A stretch of DNA of 64,000 bases from Atrichornis clamosus (GCA_013400975.1 WBMZ01008618.1:310001-374000); one strand, 5' to 3'; shown: positions 36,626-50,689, counted from the stretch's first letter. The notes: generated by a model from the sequence alone, not told the origin. Translations and numbers: made by a program.

Positions 36626-37769
36626 CTGATCTTCTGATCCCTCATGAGGGAGATGGCTTTCTCAGCTGTGTTTGTGATGTCTCTGCTGGAACATGGTGTT
36701 CCTTTACAGCAAGGATGCTCTTTTCATAAATACATTGAGAATTACCTGTTGAAAATGAAATATTCATTTGTACAGCAAGGTGTGACTTGGGAAATACCTA
36801 GTTGCTTTGTTTTTGTAGTAAGAGACAAGATCTCAGAAGAGCAGTGTCCTTTGTGTGGCCATGGGCTGTGCCTGCAATGTAGGAGGGCCATTTATCCTGG
36901 GAAAATCTTGTTTTGTGTCCTAGTGCGTTTGCTGCTGTGAGGAACCTTAAACTGAGTTTCCTTGAGCAGGCTGGAGTCAGCTCAGGTGGGAGATGTTGGG
37001 TGACTCTGGGAGAGGAGCTGGGTGGGATGGTCAGAGGTGTTTCATCCCCCCATGCAGAAATTGTTGAAGGTATGTCAGGCTTTGCAGTCACCACGGTATC
37101 TGTGCTGTTCAGAAACTCCAGAAAGCTTCAAGTCATCCCCAGAATGCCACACCCCCCCAATGTCACCAGAAACTCCAGGCGCACAGGGCCAGTTTGCTCT
37201 GCATAAGCATCAGAGTCTCTGTCTGAGCTCTTGCTCTTCCCACATGCAGAAAGGAATGGAAGTTGCCCCACTGGATCAGGAGCAGACTTCCAGGGTCTGA
37301 TCCCTGGGAGCTGCCATCAGCTGGTGTTTTTGCAGTTCTTGCCATACGTGCAAGAATGTGACAAGGAGAGAGGTAACTCCTATCTGGCAGCTTGTGTCCT
37401 GAAGCAGAAATCAAAGTTGTTTATGTGATTTCAGGCTAATTTCTGCCAATTTTTCTTCTGACAAAGTACTACTATTACCCTGAGCAACTCCAAGGAGAGC
37501 TTCCTTAATAATGTTTACATTGTTAGACTTTTAGTTACCTGTATTAGCAAAGAAAGTGGAAAACTACCCTGCATCTCCGTCTTTCATCCTTGCATGATCA
37601 CAAACTTCCCATTCCACCTTCCAAGAAATGCCATCTCCTGCTGGTGGAAAGCTTTCTGATAGTTTTCCAGGTCCTGCGTGGTCTGGCAGAGTGTGTTGTC
37701 CTCTGGCCACCCCTTGGCCTCTCTTGTTAGTGGTGCTCTGACTAACCCTGGGCGGGAGCTTGGCTGCTC
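36626..37769. other. Non-genic unique sequence
   Basis: No gene is supported. Frames of up to 98 codons overlap on both strands between 36644 and 37414. The 37430-37600 part is AT-richer. Confidence 0.6.
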
Positions 37770-37995
37770 CAGCCGGTGGAAACGCGGGTAATTGAAAAGG
37801 CTGGAGTAGTGAGTGGTGTTATAATTAACTGGCTGTATTAGGCATTTTACAGTTCTGACACCTTGCAAGAGTGGAAGTTTAATGAGAATGGAGAGAGGCT
37901 CAAAAGCAATCCATTTTCCCAGTAAAGATTGTAATGAAGGTGTGAAATGATGCACAGCTAACTAAACCTGTCTGTAATAGCCTCTCTGTTATAAT
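37770..37995. promoter_or_regulatory. Possible conserved noncoding element
   Basis: The block contains CGGGTAATTGAAAAGG, TTATAATTAACTGG, GTTTAATGAGAATGG, AAGATTGTAATGAAGG and CACAGCTAACTAAACC. Composition is AT-rich with homeodomain cores and one E-box-like CAGCTA. The 123-codon minus-strand frame across it has no domain. Confidence 0.28.
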
Positions 37996-39189
37996 GTAGT
38001 GATCTGACAGACTTTGGAAAAACAATACAGTGCACATGTATGTATAGGTATATATATATCTTTCCTTCCAGAGCTAGTGTAATGTATAATGCAGCTTGAC
38101 TGGGTGTGCCATGTGTAGGTCAGGTGCCAAAATGTGTAAAGAACTGGTTGTTGACAGAAAATCCTCATTTGCAATGAGAATGTAAAGATCGATACAACCC
38201 ATAGGATGTCCCAGAAAAATGTGCCAGACAGGATATTCAAGTGGAGAACAAGGGGCTTTGAATTCCTCTGCCAGGAAAAACTGTGACACAACACAGAGTA
38301 CTTCTGTGATCCATTTGCACCAGCACGACCTCCTCACTATGGTCCTGTGAGGAATTCCTTATGATCTGCCCTGGAAAGGCAGAAAGTGCAGAGATATTTT
38401 CTCACTATTGCTTCAGAAGAAGCTCTGACTATCAATTTAAAATCCAGTGTCAGCAGCTATAGAGTGTACTTTCCACAGCCAAACCCCTGCAGTCTCTCAC
38501 TGCCATTGCATCTCTCTGTCTTCATTTGCAAGGAATGCGACAGATTTGGGTGGGTGTGGAGGGAGTGGGAATGAGGATGGCACATATCACGTGACTTCTG
38601 GTGGCACTTGGGAGTCAGTGGCCCTCTGAGGATATTTTAGGAAATGGACACTTTCCTGTGGGATCCTGTGTCCCCGGACTTCATTTTTGTAGGTTTTTAT
38701 GTCCCATCCCTGCAGAGTTGTGCTCTCAGCTGGTGAGGAGCTGGGCACCTGTTGAGCCCTGCAGGAGCAGGTGCCCCTGACTGTGGGGTGTGTTTGGGAG
38801 GTCATTTTTTCCCACAAAATGTCCCAGAGCTGTCCCCAGCGTGGAGCACTGAGGGCTGCTCCCCCTCAGATGTATTGCACTCACACGACAGGTTTCCTGT
38901 GAGCGGGTGAATGTCTTTGTTTGCCTGGGAGCCCTTGGCCACTGTTGTCACCTTTGCTCTGAGGCACGAGCCCGCTCTCAGCATCCTCACCTGGTGGGAA
39001 CACGAGTCTGCTGCCACCTTTGCATTTCCAGCCAGGCTGAGGGGATGCTGAGGACCAGATCTCTGGGTGCTCACGGGTCTGATGATTCCCATGCTGGAGG
39101 CTAAATGCAGACAGGCAGAAGGACCACTCCTGTTCTGTGCAGCTCTTATCACAGTTTGATCCCAAAGAGCTTTTCCCAGCTGACCTGAA
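37996..39189. other. Non-genic unique sequence
   Basis: No gene is supported. A short TA-rich microsatellite-like run (TATATATATATC) ends at about 38060. The interval 38640-39170 is GC-richer with overlapping frames on both strands. Confidence 0.6.
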
Positions 39190-39335
39190 TTACCTTTTCC
39201 TTTTTTAAATATAGAATTTCTATGACTGATGTAAATGTCAAGCACATAGATGAAGAATTAAAATGGAGATAAATACCTTGTTAATTGTAATCATTATGTA
39301 AATACCTGAGCCCATAAATTTCAACTCAAGTAATT
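39190..39335. promoter_or_regulatory. AT-rich block, possible conserved noncoding element
   Basis: The block contains TTTTTAAATATAGAATTTC, GATGTAAATGTCAAG, GAAGAATTAAAATGG and TTGTTAATTGTAATCATTATG. The homeodomain cores are dense and no open frame is present. Confidence 0.3.
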
Positions 39336-42169
39336 AGTTTTACTCTTTTTTTTTTCCTTTCCTTGTCAGGACTTGCATGAATATGGCTGAGCTTCCACAA
39401 AGCTGCTGGCAGGATAGAGCCTTGGTTGCTAAACTACGTGAGTTTTGTGTGTGGCATATGGCGAGGTCTTGTGAAACATAATTGTGGAGCACTAATGTTC
39501 AGCTCTCCTATGGGGAGTATCACATCCTGAAGGGTGACTCCTTTCAGTAACATCAAGATCCTATAGGAAAAGAGCTTCTTTTAAAGATCTCAGCCATATG
39601 ATTTATGGTAAATAACACTAGTATTCTCATATTACAAGTTTCTGCTCGAGAGGCTTGCCCTTGTTGGTTCTCAAATTTGTTTTTGTTTAGCATGTCACAG
39701 GACTTGGAGCAATACAGTTTTGGCAAAATGTGTGGGAAGGCTATGTAAACACCATCCAAGTTTTTTACATACTCAGTGCATCCTCTCCAGTATGTTTAAG
39801 TGATCCATCTATGCAGTTAAAGTACACCCACTAATACAAGTTAATACAAAGACATAGTTATATAATGGGAGCACTTTAGTTAGATTTTTATAAAGAGAAC
39901 AAGAAGATCCCCTGAGATATTGTTGTACAAATAACAAAAGACAGAAGCTCAATTAGTGAAAGCATGGAAGTGAAAAGTGAGACAAAAATCATGTAGAGTA
40001 AAATTCAGTAGGTATATTAGTTTGCAAAGTATACTGTTTCTTATACATTAAAAGGCTGCGTTGAGGAATGAATTACCTGCTTTCCCTATGACAGTTTTCT
40101 AAACTGAGGTTGTCAGAATTTTTTTGCTGTGTTCTGACTCAAGATAGGAAAAGTCATTCCTTAATTCTTCTAGATGGAGGTGTCACTTTAATACTTCCCT
40201 TTACTTTTTTCATTACAGGAAGAGCAGAAATTGTCCAGAATTTTCTTTTTTTTCACGTTCCCCTGAGATTCCAACAATAACCAGTGCTAGATTTTTGTCC
40301 ACATTATTTTAGATTAATATTTTCCAAGGCGTAATATATAGAAGTATGAACCTCAACAGTTGGCCAGCAAGTAAAGCAAGAAAGAATTGGCTTTACAGAA
40401 ATAAATCCAATCCTTATTCTTTTTCCTTAGAAGCCAACAGCATGTTTCCAGCAAGGTGAGACTACATAACAAAATGCTGCACTCTGGCCCGTGCCTGCAG
40501 AGCTCTTTGGTAATGTGACTTCTGAAGCCCTTTATGCCTTTCCTAGAACAAAGCCGTGGTTTCCTTTCTGATCTCCTAAGAGAGCCCAGGAGCCAGCAGG
40601 GCTGCTTGCAGCATGTGCAATATGCAGCTTGCACTCAGTTCAGACACTCCAGAGCCTGATTTCATGCAGCTTCCCATGCTTTAATCCTGCTCTCATGGTA
40701 GTTCTCTCTCTGGGACTGCCAAGTGTCCGTACCAGCCAGTGGTCTCATGGGGAAAGTTCATCTGTACAGAATCCTGGGAATAACCCCTGGGAAAATGGCT
40801 GCTAAAAAGAAATGACATCATCAGTGTGAATGTCATTCCATCAGAAGCATTTCCCAATTAGTTTAGTTCAAATTGATTGTTGTTGGTAACCTTTTTCTGT
40901 CACTCACTGGTCCCATGTATTTACGTAGGACTTAGTGATGAAACTACTTGGAACCATGTGAAATTATGGATTTTGCAACTTAAATCACCCTTCACCAGCT
41001 AAAAAGGAAAACCAAGGAGAATACTGACACTGGGAGAAACAGGGTTTATAAAGGAACTTTTCCAGGATGAAGCTGGAGCTGTCAGGACCAGCTCCTGGGA
41101 ATGTGTGGGGCAATGAGATTCAATCCAGTTCTATGGAGTTTGGCTGCAGCCCCCCTCTCGGTATGCCGCTACCCTGAGATGAGAAAAGATATTTTCAGAG
41201 CAAAGGCTGTCTTTATAAAGCATGTTGGAAGAATTTATGAATGTGTGCTTTTCTGAAACCACAGTCTGTTTCTCAATTACTTTTATATTCTTACATGCAA
41301 TTGGAAATTATACAATTCCTTTGACTCCTTAAATCATTATATTCTTAAATGTTTCAGAACTTGAGTCGCTACTTTGTCACCAAAAATTGACAGCTCATTG
41401 CCTCTACTACAAAGATGCTGTGAGCCAGGGTTTGGTATGGGCTTGTTTTGATTGGGCGTGATAGATAATGTTAAGGTTTTTATCAGTATTTTGCCAATGT
41501 TACAATTGGATTTGCAAGAAAACAGTCGTACTCTGTTTTTGAGCAATGGCTATGCTGGTTCCCAATGCAGGAAACTCAGGAAGCAGTCTTGAAACATTCT
41601 TTTAAATTGTGATAATCTTCCTGGCTGACGACAGCACCCAGAAGTGAAGCAATAGGAGCAGCTCTGCTTCATTTAATAGCGTGACATCCTCACAGTGTGT
41701 TTGTTTGTATTATTCTGCAGATAAGAATCTTTAAATACTGAAGGAGCATACAGTGTACAAGTATTGTATTGACATTTTTCTATGCTATCATAACCATGGA
41801 TTCATCTGCTTGTCCTTATGTTAGCAATTTAATTTTAATCCAGGGCAATAATGAAAAGTGCATTACTGGGGAAAAACAAACTCTTCATAGCCTGTGTTCC
41901 TGATATTTTTGGGGAATTGAATTGCATTTTCTGTTGACAATACTAGGTTATCTTTAGGCCTTTTGTGAACATCCATGAACAACAAAAATGTGTCTGCTTA
42001 TGTATAGTCAGCCAGAGGAAAATAGACTATTTGTAGCTCTTGTATTGGGGGCGGACCTGGAGCCCCGTCTGTGCCCTGTGGCACTTTAGCTCTGCAGTTT
42101 CCTGTGAGGAACTGGAGCAGCTCCTGGGGTGTGGGGAGGCACCTGTGCATGTGCTGAGCCTCAGCTGGG
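39336..42169. other. Non-genic unique sequence
   Basis: No gene is supported. AT-rich sequence dominates 39780-40350 and 41210-42000. No repeat family was recognised. Confidence 0.65.
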
Positions 42170-42325
42170 AGCCTGCCCTGCTCTCGAGGTGCTCCTGCCA
42201 GCTCTGTGGAGGGGCGATGGAGCAGGGCTGGGCTGAGCGGCGCCGGCCGAAGCTGAGCGTCCGGGCTGAACTTCCCAGGCTGTTTCTGCTCAAACAGGGC
42301 AAAGTTCCCCAGAGCTGCCGGGAGA
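42170..42325. other. GC-rich CpG cluster
   Basis: The segment GAGCGGCGCCGGCCGAAGC and its surroundings hold about nine CpG sites in roughly 150 bases, well above local background. It might be a weak, tissue-specific promoter or a recombination-driven GC patch. It is shorter and less CpG-dense than the island at 54.5 kb. Confidence 0.35.
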
Positions 42326-43600
42326 GATTTTAACTGGCAACAGCCAGAGTCCCTTCAGATGCTGAAAACCAGATCCTTTTCCATTTTTTCACTTGTTTTT
42401 TTTTTTCTTTTTAGGAGCAATTTAATGGTCCAGGCGTTTGCTGTACACAGTACAGGTGACTAAATCTGTGACAAACACAGGCTCTTCAGGCACAGGTTTT
42501 CCTTGCCACAACTCAGCTGTAGCCACAGCTTTGTTCAAAACTGGGAACAATCAAGCACTCAAGAGTGTTGTAGAAGCAGAATACTTTGGATTCCAAAAAA
42601 TAATTTAATATCTTTTTATACAGAAAGATAGAGGACTAAAAAATCCTACAATATGGAGCACAATATGAAATTTATTTCCCTAAGTTATTTCTTGCCAAGA
42701 ATCTTCTATTGCAATTTTGAGCTGTATTTAAAAAAAAAATCCTAGGAGAAATGTGTAGTATTCTTTATCAAACTACTTAGGACATACTCCTAAGAGTCAC
42801 TCACACTCCTCCCACATGCACCTTTCCACAAGTGAGATAAATTAAGGATGTCACTATCTTTAATGCTAGAAGTATTTCCATCTTCCACTGCAAATATGCA
42901 GTGATGCATCTAGAATAGCACTGTCAGGGGAAGAAATCTTCACATGAACTGAATTTAGCTATTTGTGTTCTCTTTCTACATGCACTTAGTGTTTTTTCTT
43001 CGGTGGGATCATGTTGGCTGCAGGGAAATGGAGAAAAAACCCCACTGTTCCTTTAGATAAAAGCGTGTTCTGAGTCCTGCCCCTTGGCCAGTCTCTGACA
43101 GCCTGTACCCAGTCCTGAGCCTTGCAAAGCTGTGGGAGATGCTGACTGAAGGGCACTGCACTTGCTAATGGCAAGGTGGGTGTGGGGAAATTGGTTTGAC
43201 ACGTGCTGGTGGCGCTGAGCGTGGCCTTCACCTCCTGGGTCTGCACAAAACTGCTGGCTCCAGTGGGAAAGCAGATGGGAGTGAGGACTTGAGAACTAAT
43301 CTCCTGTCTGTGCTTCTGCCTCTGTGACTAATTGCTCTGAAATTTGCACATGTAATAGCTTTCGCTTTTCCTAATACCTCTTACTAGGTTCGCATTTTAA
43401 AAAGATGTATTTTCTTGTCATTAACAGCACTAGATGCAAATGGGGAAGCAGATAGATATGCATTGCTTATTAATTAAAATAGAACCACAAATTTCGGGGA
43501 GTGTGGTCAGGCTCCAAAGAGTTCTTGATCCCATATCCAAGGCAGGGTACATAGCAAGAAATGCACCCACTGCACCACTCCTCTATGGGGACGTACAAAT
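42326..43600. other. Non-genic unique sequence
   Basis: No gene is supported. The AT-rich part at 42590-42960 is followed by GC-richer sequence at 43020-43260. The area directly before the palindromic element (43430-43600) has no distinctive feature. Confidence 0.6.
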
Positions 43601-43733
43601 TAGAAATTTCAAGGGCTGTTGAACACTGTGCATTTCCACTGTGGATCAGCACAAAGTTATTTGGCATGGGACGTTCTGTAACTGTGATACATTGGGAAAG
43701 TTCATATTGTGCAATGATCCTAAAACTCACCCG
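43601..43733. repeat. Imperfect palindromic element, copy 1
   Basis: The left arm at 43607-43642 (beginning TTTCAAGGGCTGTTGAACAC) can pair with the right arm at 43693-43725 (TGGGAAAGTTCATATTGTGC and on). The pairing is partly decayed. The element is about three quarters identical to a second copy at 56735-56872 in the same orientation, over the whole length including the central loop (shared AAAGTTATTT and ACATTGGGAAA/GCATTGGGAAA words). Most differences are transitions, as expected for two old copies of one element. A long foldback without coding content is typical of nonautonomous DNA-transposon-like repeats. I cannot assign the family; ancient Eulor/UCON/MER-type repeats are the candidates. 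Confidence 0.65.
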
Positions 43734-46700
43734 TCCTCCTCTAGAATGCAGAGACCCAGTGCTAAGATGTGTTTAATATAAAGCAGGTAGGATATGAGCT
43801 GACTGGAGCAGTTTTTTTGTCTCTTGTTGCCTTTACATTATTCATCTTAGGATCATCTCCTATGCTATTTATATTCAGCATAAATAATAATTAAACCAGG
43901 GGACAGAGGTGTGGTGTGAATGTGAAGGAAAACTCCGTGCCCCTGATGCTGCAAAGTTGGAAAGCTAGCCAGGAAGGGGGGATTCCTTAGCCTGAGGAAG
44001 GGTGGTCCATTGGAAATGCTCACTTCCTACAGGAAAGCATTAACATGCAAGTGCTACACTTAAGTGGCCAGAATGTAGTGATTAAAGTGCTCTTGCTGTG
44101 TGATCTTGGGCCTCTTGCCCTTTCTGTTCCTTAATTAATTTCCTCTATCATTTATGTATTAATAAAAACAAATTACCTGCTTCACGGGAGGTGAGAGGTT
44201 TTATTCATTTCTGTTTGCAAACAGTGCTGAGATCCAACGAAGGAAGGAAGAGGCTGCTGAAGTGAGACAGCTGTATTTAGGGCATGAATGATATATGACA
44301 AGGTTTGTTCTGTGGCAGTCTGATAATTTGACATAGGAGTAAGTTTTTTCCTTTCCACTGTCTAACTTTCTTTTTCTGACATTGTCATATAAGGCACAGC
44401 TTTTGCCTCTAGTGTGATATGTAAATGAGTGGATGTATGGACACTTTGATTTTGGGTCGATCAGGACCTCTTTTTCAGCCTTCTTTCTGTCATGAGCATT
44501 TATGGAGAAGAGCACAGCCCAATGACTGTGGATCTGCCAGCAGGTCTTGTATTTTAAAATAATGTTGGGATTTAAAATTGTTCCCATGTCCCGTTTTCAT
44601 GGAAAAAATGTGGATGCATTTCCTGGAGCAATGCTCTTTTTTCTGCTCTTACCAAAAGGGTAGCAGCTGTGGAGGTTATCCTGCATGGGACAGAGGTGCA
44701 CAGATAGGACAGTTCCAGGTAGATGTGTAAAGTTTGTTGTTTACTGACACAACTTGCACTACAACTCAGATATTTAATGTCTTCCTCTCTTACAAACTCT
44801 TTCTGTTTTACAAAACAAACTCTTACAGTCTACAAGCAACACGCAGTAGCACTGGTCAGAGGATGCCTGTGCTGTTGGCAGCTTTGCTGGTGGAGTTCAG
44901 CAAAGGCTGGTGCATGTCCATGAAAGACAGAAATGTGCTATCGATGGATGCTCCCAATATCTTTACTCCTGGTGAGTAATGCAAACAAACACAACATTTC
45001 TTCCTACCTGCACAAACCAGTCTCAGGCTGGAAGCAACATGAAAAGCTGGCACCTCTTCTCTTGTAATGTCTAATAGCAAGGTCTAATTCTGGGTTTTCA
45101 AAGCACTTGCCTTAAGGTGATGCTGTGATACGGAGCATGTTTGTGCCCAGGCAGTGCCGCGAGAGCGGCTCAGCACAATTCAGTATGCAGAGAGCTCCTG
45201 GGCTGGGCTCCCCTTGGAGTTGCTCAGCAGGCACTAAGGATGTGTCATCCTTTGAGTTATCTCTTACTTTGAATGCTGCTTTCCTCCATGAAAGCTGTTT
45301 GGGTCTTGCCTCCAAAAACTTTACACAGAATGGTGCGTTTCAGAGTGCTTTGCCGCAGTTTTGCTGGGGGAGCAGGGTGTGGTGAGGAGATGAGAGCTGC
45401 CTTTGGGGCTGTGCCTGCCTTCACCCCTTGTGTGTGTCATGCCTTTTTCATCTGCAGCATTCTTTGTGACCGTCCCCAGTTTGTTTCTCCCAGGGATTTT
45501 AAGAAATGACCAATGCCCTCTTGGACTGAGCTGTGTGAGAGAGGGAGCTTAAATTGCTCTTGAGCATTTGCAGTTTGCCTCTTAAAACCCTCCTCGGTGG
45601 ATGCTGCTCCCACAATCTCTCATCTTGGCTCGAAGCTGAGGTGTCCTGTTACCTTTCCACTCCTGAATGCACATGGTTTACGTTTCTCTTGTGCTTGTGA
45701 CAGATGTTCACCCTGGGACAGAAACCTTTGTGGGGCAGGGAGAAGGGGAACTCTCTGCCTTGTAGGGTGAGAGTGCTCCCAGCCATCCCACAGCAGCCTC
45801 CCCTCATTTTTGGGGAAGATTTCCTTGCGGCAGAGTGGTCTCTCAGATGCTGGCATTGAAGCCCTCCTGGAGACTCTGGCTGAGGTGCAGCCCAGCTCCC
45901 CAAAGACAGCAGAAGTCCTGCACACCCTGACCAAGCTCTCAGGACCCTGGGCAGCCCGAAGTGTCACCCAGCCCTTCAGAGCCAGGTCCTGTTAACGATG
46001 TGTGTAAAGACCTCACACTGCTGAGGCCATCGTGCTGCTCCAGAAATGCTGAGCTAATTGCACGAAAGGTGAAGCTCCACTACAGCAATGATTGATTCAG
46101 CCTCAGGCCCTACACAGCAGAGAGCAGCTCATGGAAACCAAAGACCAGCATGTGACTGCAGACCCTTAATCCAGCTAAAATACCGTGATGCCTGACCTCA
46201 TTAGAAAAAAGTCACAAAACACATCTCCCTGGATTGCTCTGCATCCAGTAAAATAGTGGGAGCTCAGCCAACCAGGTATTCCTCCCTCTCCTGCAGAGTA
46301 CTGTGTTTTCCTCTCTGCCTGGGAAGCACTCGTAGACCCAGACTGAACTCCTATAAGCTCATGGGGAGGAAAACTTAGGACTTCCTAATTAATACACAGA
46401 CATAAAGTGATTGTGGCCACAATGGTAAAAGCTGATACTGGGTGTGTGGGGTGAGGGAGAAAGGCAAACAAACAGGGCACATACAGAGTCTTATCAGGGG
46501 CCAGGAGAATTTGTAGGGGTGCTTCCCTTAGATACCAATATTATGGGGAAGTTAATGCACTGCTGCTGCACAGTTGCAGGCTTACAGCCCATAGTCTGGG
46601 ATAGCCCCCCGCATGATTCTCCATCTCCCAGCAAACCTGGTGCACTTCAGAGGTTAAGTTTGGGTTGCACATAGAGTGGGATGGACTTTGCACAAGAAAA

Positions 46701-48349
46701 TGTTGTGCCTTTGCTTTCAATGCCTATCAGCTTCCCTAGCACAGACAAGTCCCTGCTTCTAACAGCGCAGAGCTCTTACTCCTGACTGTTTGGAAGCTGA
46801 GGTCTCTACAGTGATATTTGAAATTCATGTATGGGAAAAGGAGGAGGAATACTGGCATTTCCATGCACGTAGCTTAGTTCTTTACAGTGGTTTTCTGTAA
46901 CCCATGAATCATGGATGAAGTATTCCTACAAGGTAGCTCGGTCTCTACAGAGGTACCTTTGCAGTGGAGGGAGCAGGGTGCTGAGCACCAGCACTATGGC
47001 TTTTCTCTCAGTTCAGCACAGGTAGGTGGTCCCAGCAATGCAGAGTAATCTCACATTTCACAGCTGCACTGCAGGCAGGGGATCGAGGGGACAGGGGATT
47101 TGGCTGGCATTTGGGGACTAGGGATGACTAATGTTTCCCTGTCACTAACACATGGCCACGTGCATCAGCCAGGACCACGGAGCAGCTTGGTGCAAACCGG
47201 CCGAGCGTTGGTGGCGATTTGTCGTGGTCATTAGCGCAGCGTGAGGCACTGCAGCCACAGGCTCCTGCTGGCGTGTGGCACTGTGGGGTGCTGCCTGCAG
47301 GGCTGCAGACCCCTCTGGGATGCCCCTGGCAGCAGCTCCCATCTGCACTGCTCGCTGAATGTCGGTGTGAGGCTGTCAGAGAGGGGCCGGGGGGAGCGCG
47401 GATGGCGGCTCAGTGGGCAGTGACGGATCATGCACTGGAGAATGATTGATTTACTTATTTAGGGCTCTGTTCAGCAAAGATTCAGATCCATGGGGCTTGG
47501 GCTTAATAAGAGTTGGGGAGATGAGGCTATTACAGCAGCCGAGGAAGCCACTGGTGCTTCAGGCATTTGACAGCACGGCACTGCGGCATTTATTTAAGCC
47601 ATTGCACAGCGTTGGGGCCAGCCCTGCTGCCAGCGGGGAGCCCGCTGTCCTGCCACCAGGTTCAGCCACCGTGAGAGTTTCAGGTGCTGCAGCAGCCTGG
47701 AGAGGGGCCTGGGAAGTGCATGTTTGAAGGCTTTGTTTGCAACCTATGCCTTATAGCAGCACTGCTGGTCAGACACAGCCCCTCGTTGCCGGGGCTTCTC
47801 CGTTACGCTTCAAATTTTGCTTTGCTGCAATGCATGGAAGGAAGGAGAGTTGTGGCATGGGCTTTGTGAAGGAGGAGGACCATCATCAGAGCAGGGTGAC
47901 CCTGGGGCCACCTGGCCAGTGACCAAAACCAACTTTGTAATTTGGGAGACCTTTCTTGTGAAATGCCTGTTAGCATGCCCAGTACTTACTGGGACAGAGA
48001 GACTCAAGTTGTGTCACCCTGCAAACCTGTGGTGTGATGCAGCGCAAGCTCCATGCCCAGGCCTTGCTATGGACCTTCTGGATCCAGAGCACTTGTCTGT
48101 CCTCATCCAACTTGGTAGGAATTGCCAGGCTTAACCAAGCCAGTGACTCATGGGCTCTGAGAGAGGGAGGTGCCCTGCTGAGGGAGGTGTGGAAGGGTCC
48201 TGTCAAACAGACAATTGAAATCCCTGGGGAGCTGTTATTTGCTGGCGGCAGTGTTTGGCCTGGAGCATCAGCCTTGTCTCAAGCAAAAATACAGCACAGC
48301 AGAATCCTAGAACACAGACATTTTAAGGAGAAGGTCTTGGGTAGGTCTC
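43734..48349. other. Non-genic unique sequence
   Basis: No gene is supported. AT-rich sequence at 43840-43910 and 44100-44180 contains TAAT cores. GC-richer parts occur at 45600-45960 and 47200-47700; the latter includes a small CpG-containing patch at about 47365-47430. The 128-codon minus-strand frame at 44201-44587 is not recognisable. Confidence 0.6.
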
Positions 48350-50689
48350 CTTGTTTAAAGCACTACCCAAGGAGAGCAGCTGCTCTTCCTTTCAGCTGAC
48401 TTTCTTGCAAGAGAGTTGGAGCCATCTGCCTCCTCCTCCAGCCAGGTCTTTGGCTGACAGCTTTCCTGCATCTCTCTACTCCGCTGGGACACCTTTTAGT
48501 TTAATTCCCTCCTCTGTGCCCATTTACCACCAAACTTTCTGTGACTGTTTCTTGTCTGCAGCTGCCAATCTGGATACTCCCTTTGAGAACCAAACCAAGC
48601 CAAGTTGCTAATGCAGACAGATCAGGTGGGAAGTGCATCACCTGAGGGCTCGGTAGGAGGAAGAACTTTGCTGCTTAAGAGAGGGATGTAAAACTGTGGG
48701 TGTGAACTGGAAGGCAGCTGTGGAAAAGAGACCTTCATCTGGAGGATGCTCTATCTACCTGTGAGAGGTGTCTGCAGTTCTGCCTAGTCTGCTAATATCC
48801 CACTCATTGGGTGGGTAGGACAATAGACAAATGAGTGGGAATAAATCAGAAAACCTGGAAATGTAGGGTGTTATCTGCAAAGTGCAGGTAGAAGAAATGT
48901 GTTCTCTCTTAAAGACTTCCCACAGATTTAATTCCCTCATGTCTTTTCTTTTAATGTCAGTGCTTAAAAATAGGCCTGAAGAAGGAATATAACATTTTTG
49001 CTAGTGTTAAGCTGGCAGCTAGTTAGTGCTGGCTACTTATTGTATAGGCCAAATTGCTCAGATGAGACCTGCTTTATGGATGTGCAAAACGGCTGCTGCT
49101 CTCAGGAAGCAGGAAAATTGGGAATATTTTATCTTTTTTACTTCTTAGGAAGCACAGTGACCTGCAATGCCTTGGCTTAGAGTAATGAGTCTCTTGTATC
49201 TGTGCTTACCCACCAGATAGCAGCAGGTCAACTGGGCTCCTGGTAGGGCTGGGCAGGCTTAAATAAGGACAAGCAATTTCTCTAATGATCTTTGCTGCCC
49301 TCCTGGGGGAGGCTCACCTAGGATAATGCTGTCTCCTGCTGAGTGACCACTATCATCCTTTATTTCCAAATCTGCTTCTTGCACTTCTGTGGTTAAGAAG
49401 GATTTAAGACCATTAGCAAAAGGCAGTGCTGTCTGGGAGAGATTTGGCTCTGAGATTTGGCTTCCTTCTGGGTGCTGGTCTGAGCTCTGTGCTCCTGAAA
49501 TACCCAAACGTGTTTGACAACATTTGTGGGAGAGGACTCTGCATTTGGCAGCTGTCTGGTTTTGCTGCCTGCTGGAGCAGAGGCTGTGCTGTGCTCTGCT
49601 GGCTGGAGCCTGAACACGCTGCTGCTTTTGCTGTGCATCTGAAGTTCAAAACTTACTGGTTTGGGGGAGTGGTGTGGCACTGTGGGGTTTTGTGATGGAC
49701 AAGGGGAGGAGAGCAGTGGGTGTGCAGAGAGGCAAACCTGGTTTCATGTTCACTGGCTGAGGCGAGCGAGTTAAAGGCAGGGAAAATGGTAATATGAGGG
49801 CAGGCTGAGAAAATGGGGACACTGAGTCTCTCAGGGACTCCTGCCTCCTCCTCTGCCAGTGGATGTGTTGGGTAAACTGGTTCTTCCAAGCTGGTACCTT
49901 CCTTCATGTGACGAGGAACAGCCTGGACTGAACTGCTCTCCTGTGAAGGTTTGCTTTCTGTGGTAAGCAGAGCTCGGTGACCCAAGGAGCCAGGTAACAG
50001 AGGAATGAATCCGGGATGGGCGGGTGGTGCTTTCCTGTAAAGACATACAGCTCCCTGCTGTCAACACCTATGGAGAGTTAGCTTGGTTTTCACTTAAAAT
50101 GCCTCAGTGTGGCAAGATGGGATTCCTCTTCTCAGTTACCTGCAAAAAACAGCTCTTCCTATCACATCCTGCTCCTCTCCCATAGTCAACGTGTGAGCAC
50201 AGATATGGCAGAGAGCACGAGTCCCCTGGCTGTGGGGAAGGCAGACAGATCCTGTCTACACAGTTCTTGCTCTCTCCACAGGCTCCTCAGGCCAGTTCTG
50301 GGCCAGCCAAGCAACTCTTTTCACTGGTGAATGCCATCAGAAGGTGTCCTCTCCCACAGGTTGGGCACTGGTGACACCCGACTGGCACAAGCAGTTGCTG
50401 GCACTGCCAGTTCAGGGGTGCATAAAGTACATTTGTGGTGCCTCAAGAAAATATATCCCTCTTTCTGAAAACTGTATGAGATGGAGCAGCACCTTCTGTT
50501 TATGCTCTCTCCTGCCAGACTTTTTAGCATTATTTATTTAGCAGCTCAGGAAGAGCTCACCAGCCAGCAACCTTCCCTTCGAGCCCCGCTCCACACTGTC
50601 CCTCACCGTGGCATGCTGCCCACGTGCTGAGTGCGCTTCCCTTGCTGTTCAGCTGTTTTAAGGCCCCGCTCACCAGCTAGGGTTTGGAG
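48350..50689. other. Non-genic unique sequence
   Basis: No gene, RNA or repeat is recognised. Several open frames of 60-110 codons overlap on both strands between 49250 and 50070 and share no domain with known families. Confidence 0.6.

Noticed and set aside
44201..44587. 128-codon minus-strand frame
   Set aside because: No domain and no exon signals; consistent with chance.
48300..48350. AGAATCCTAGAACACAGAC resembling the CR1 3' end
   Set aside because: Only the first bases resemble the CR1 terminal unit; the GACCTTTAAGATCAT stretch that should follow is missing.
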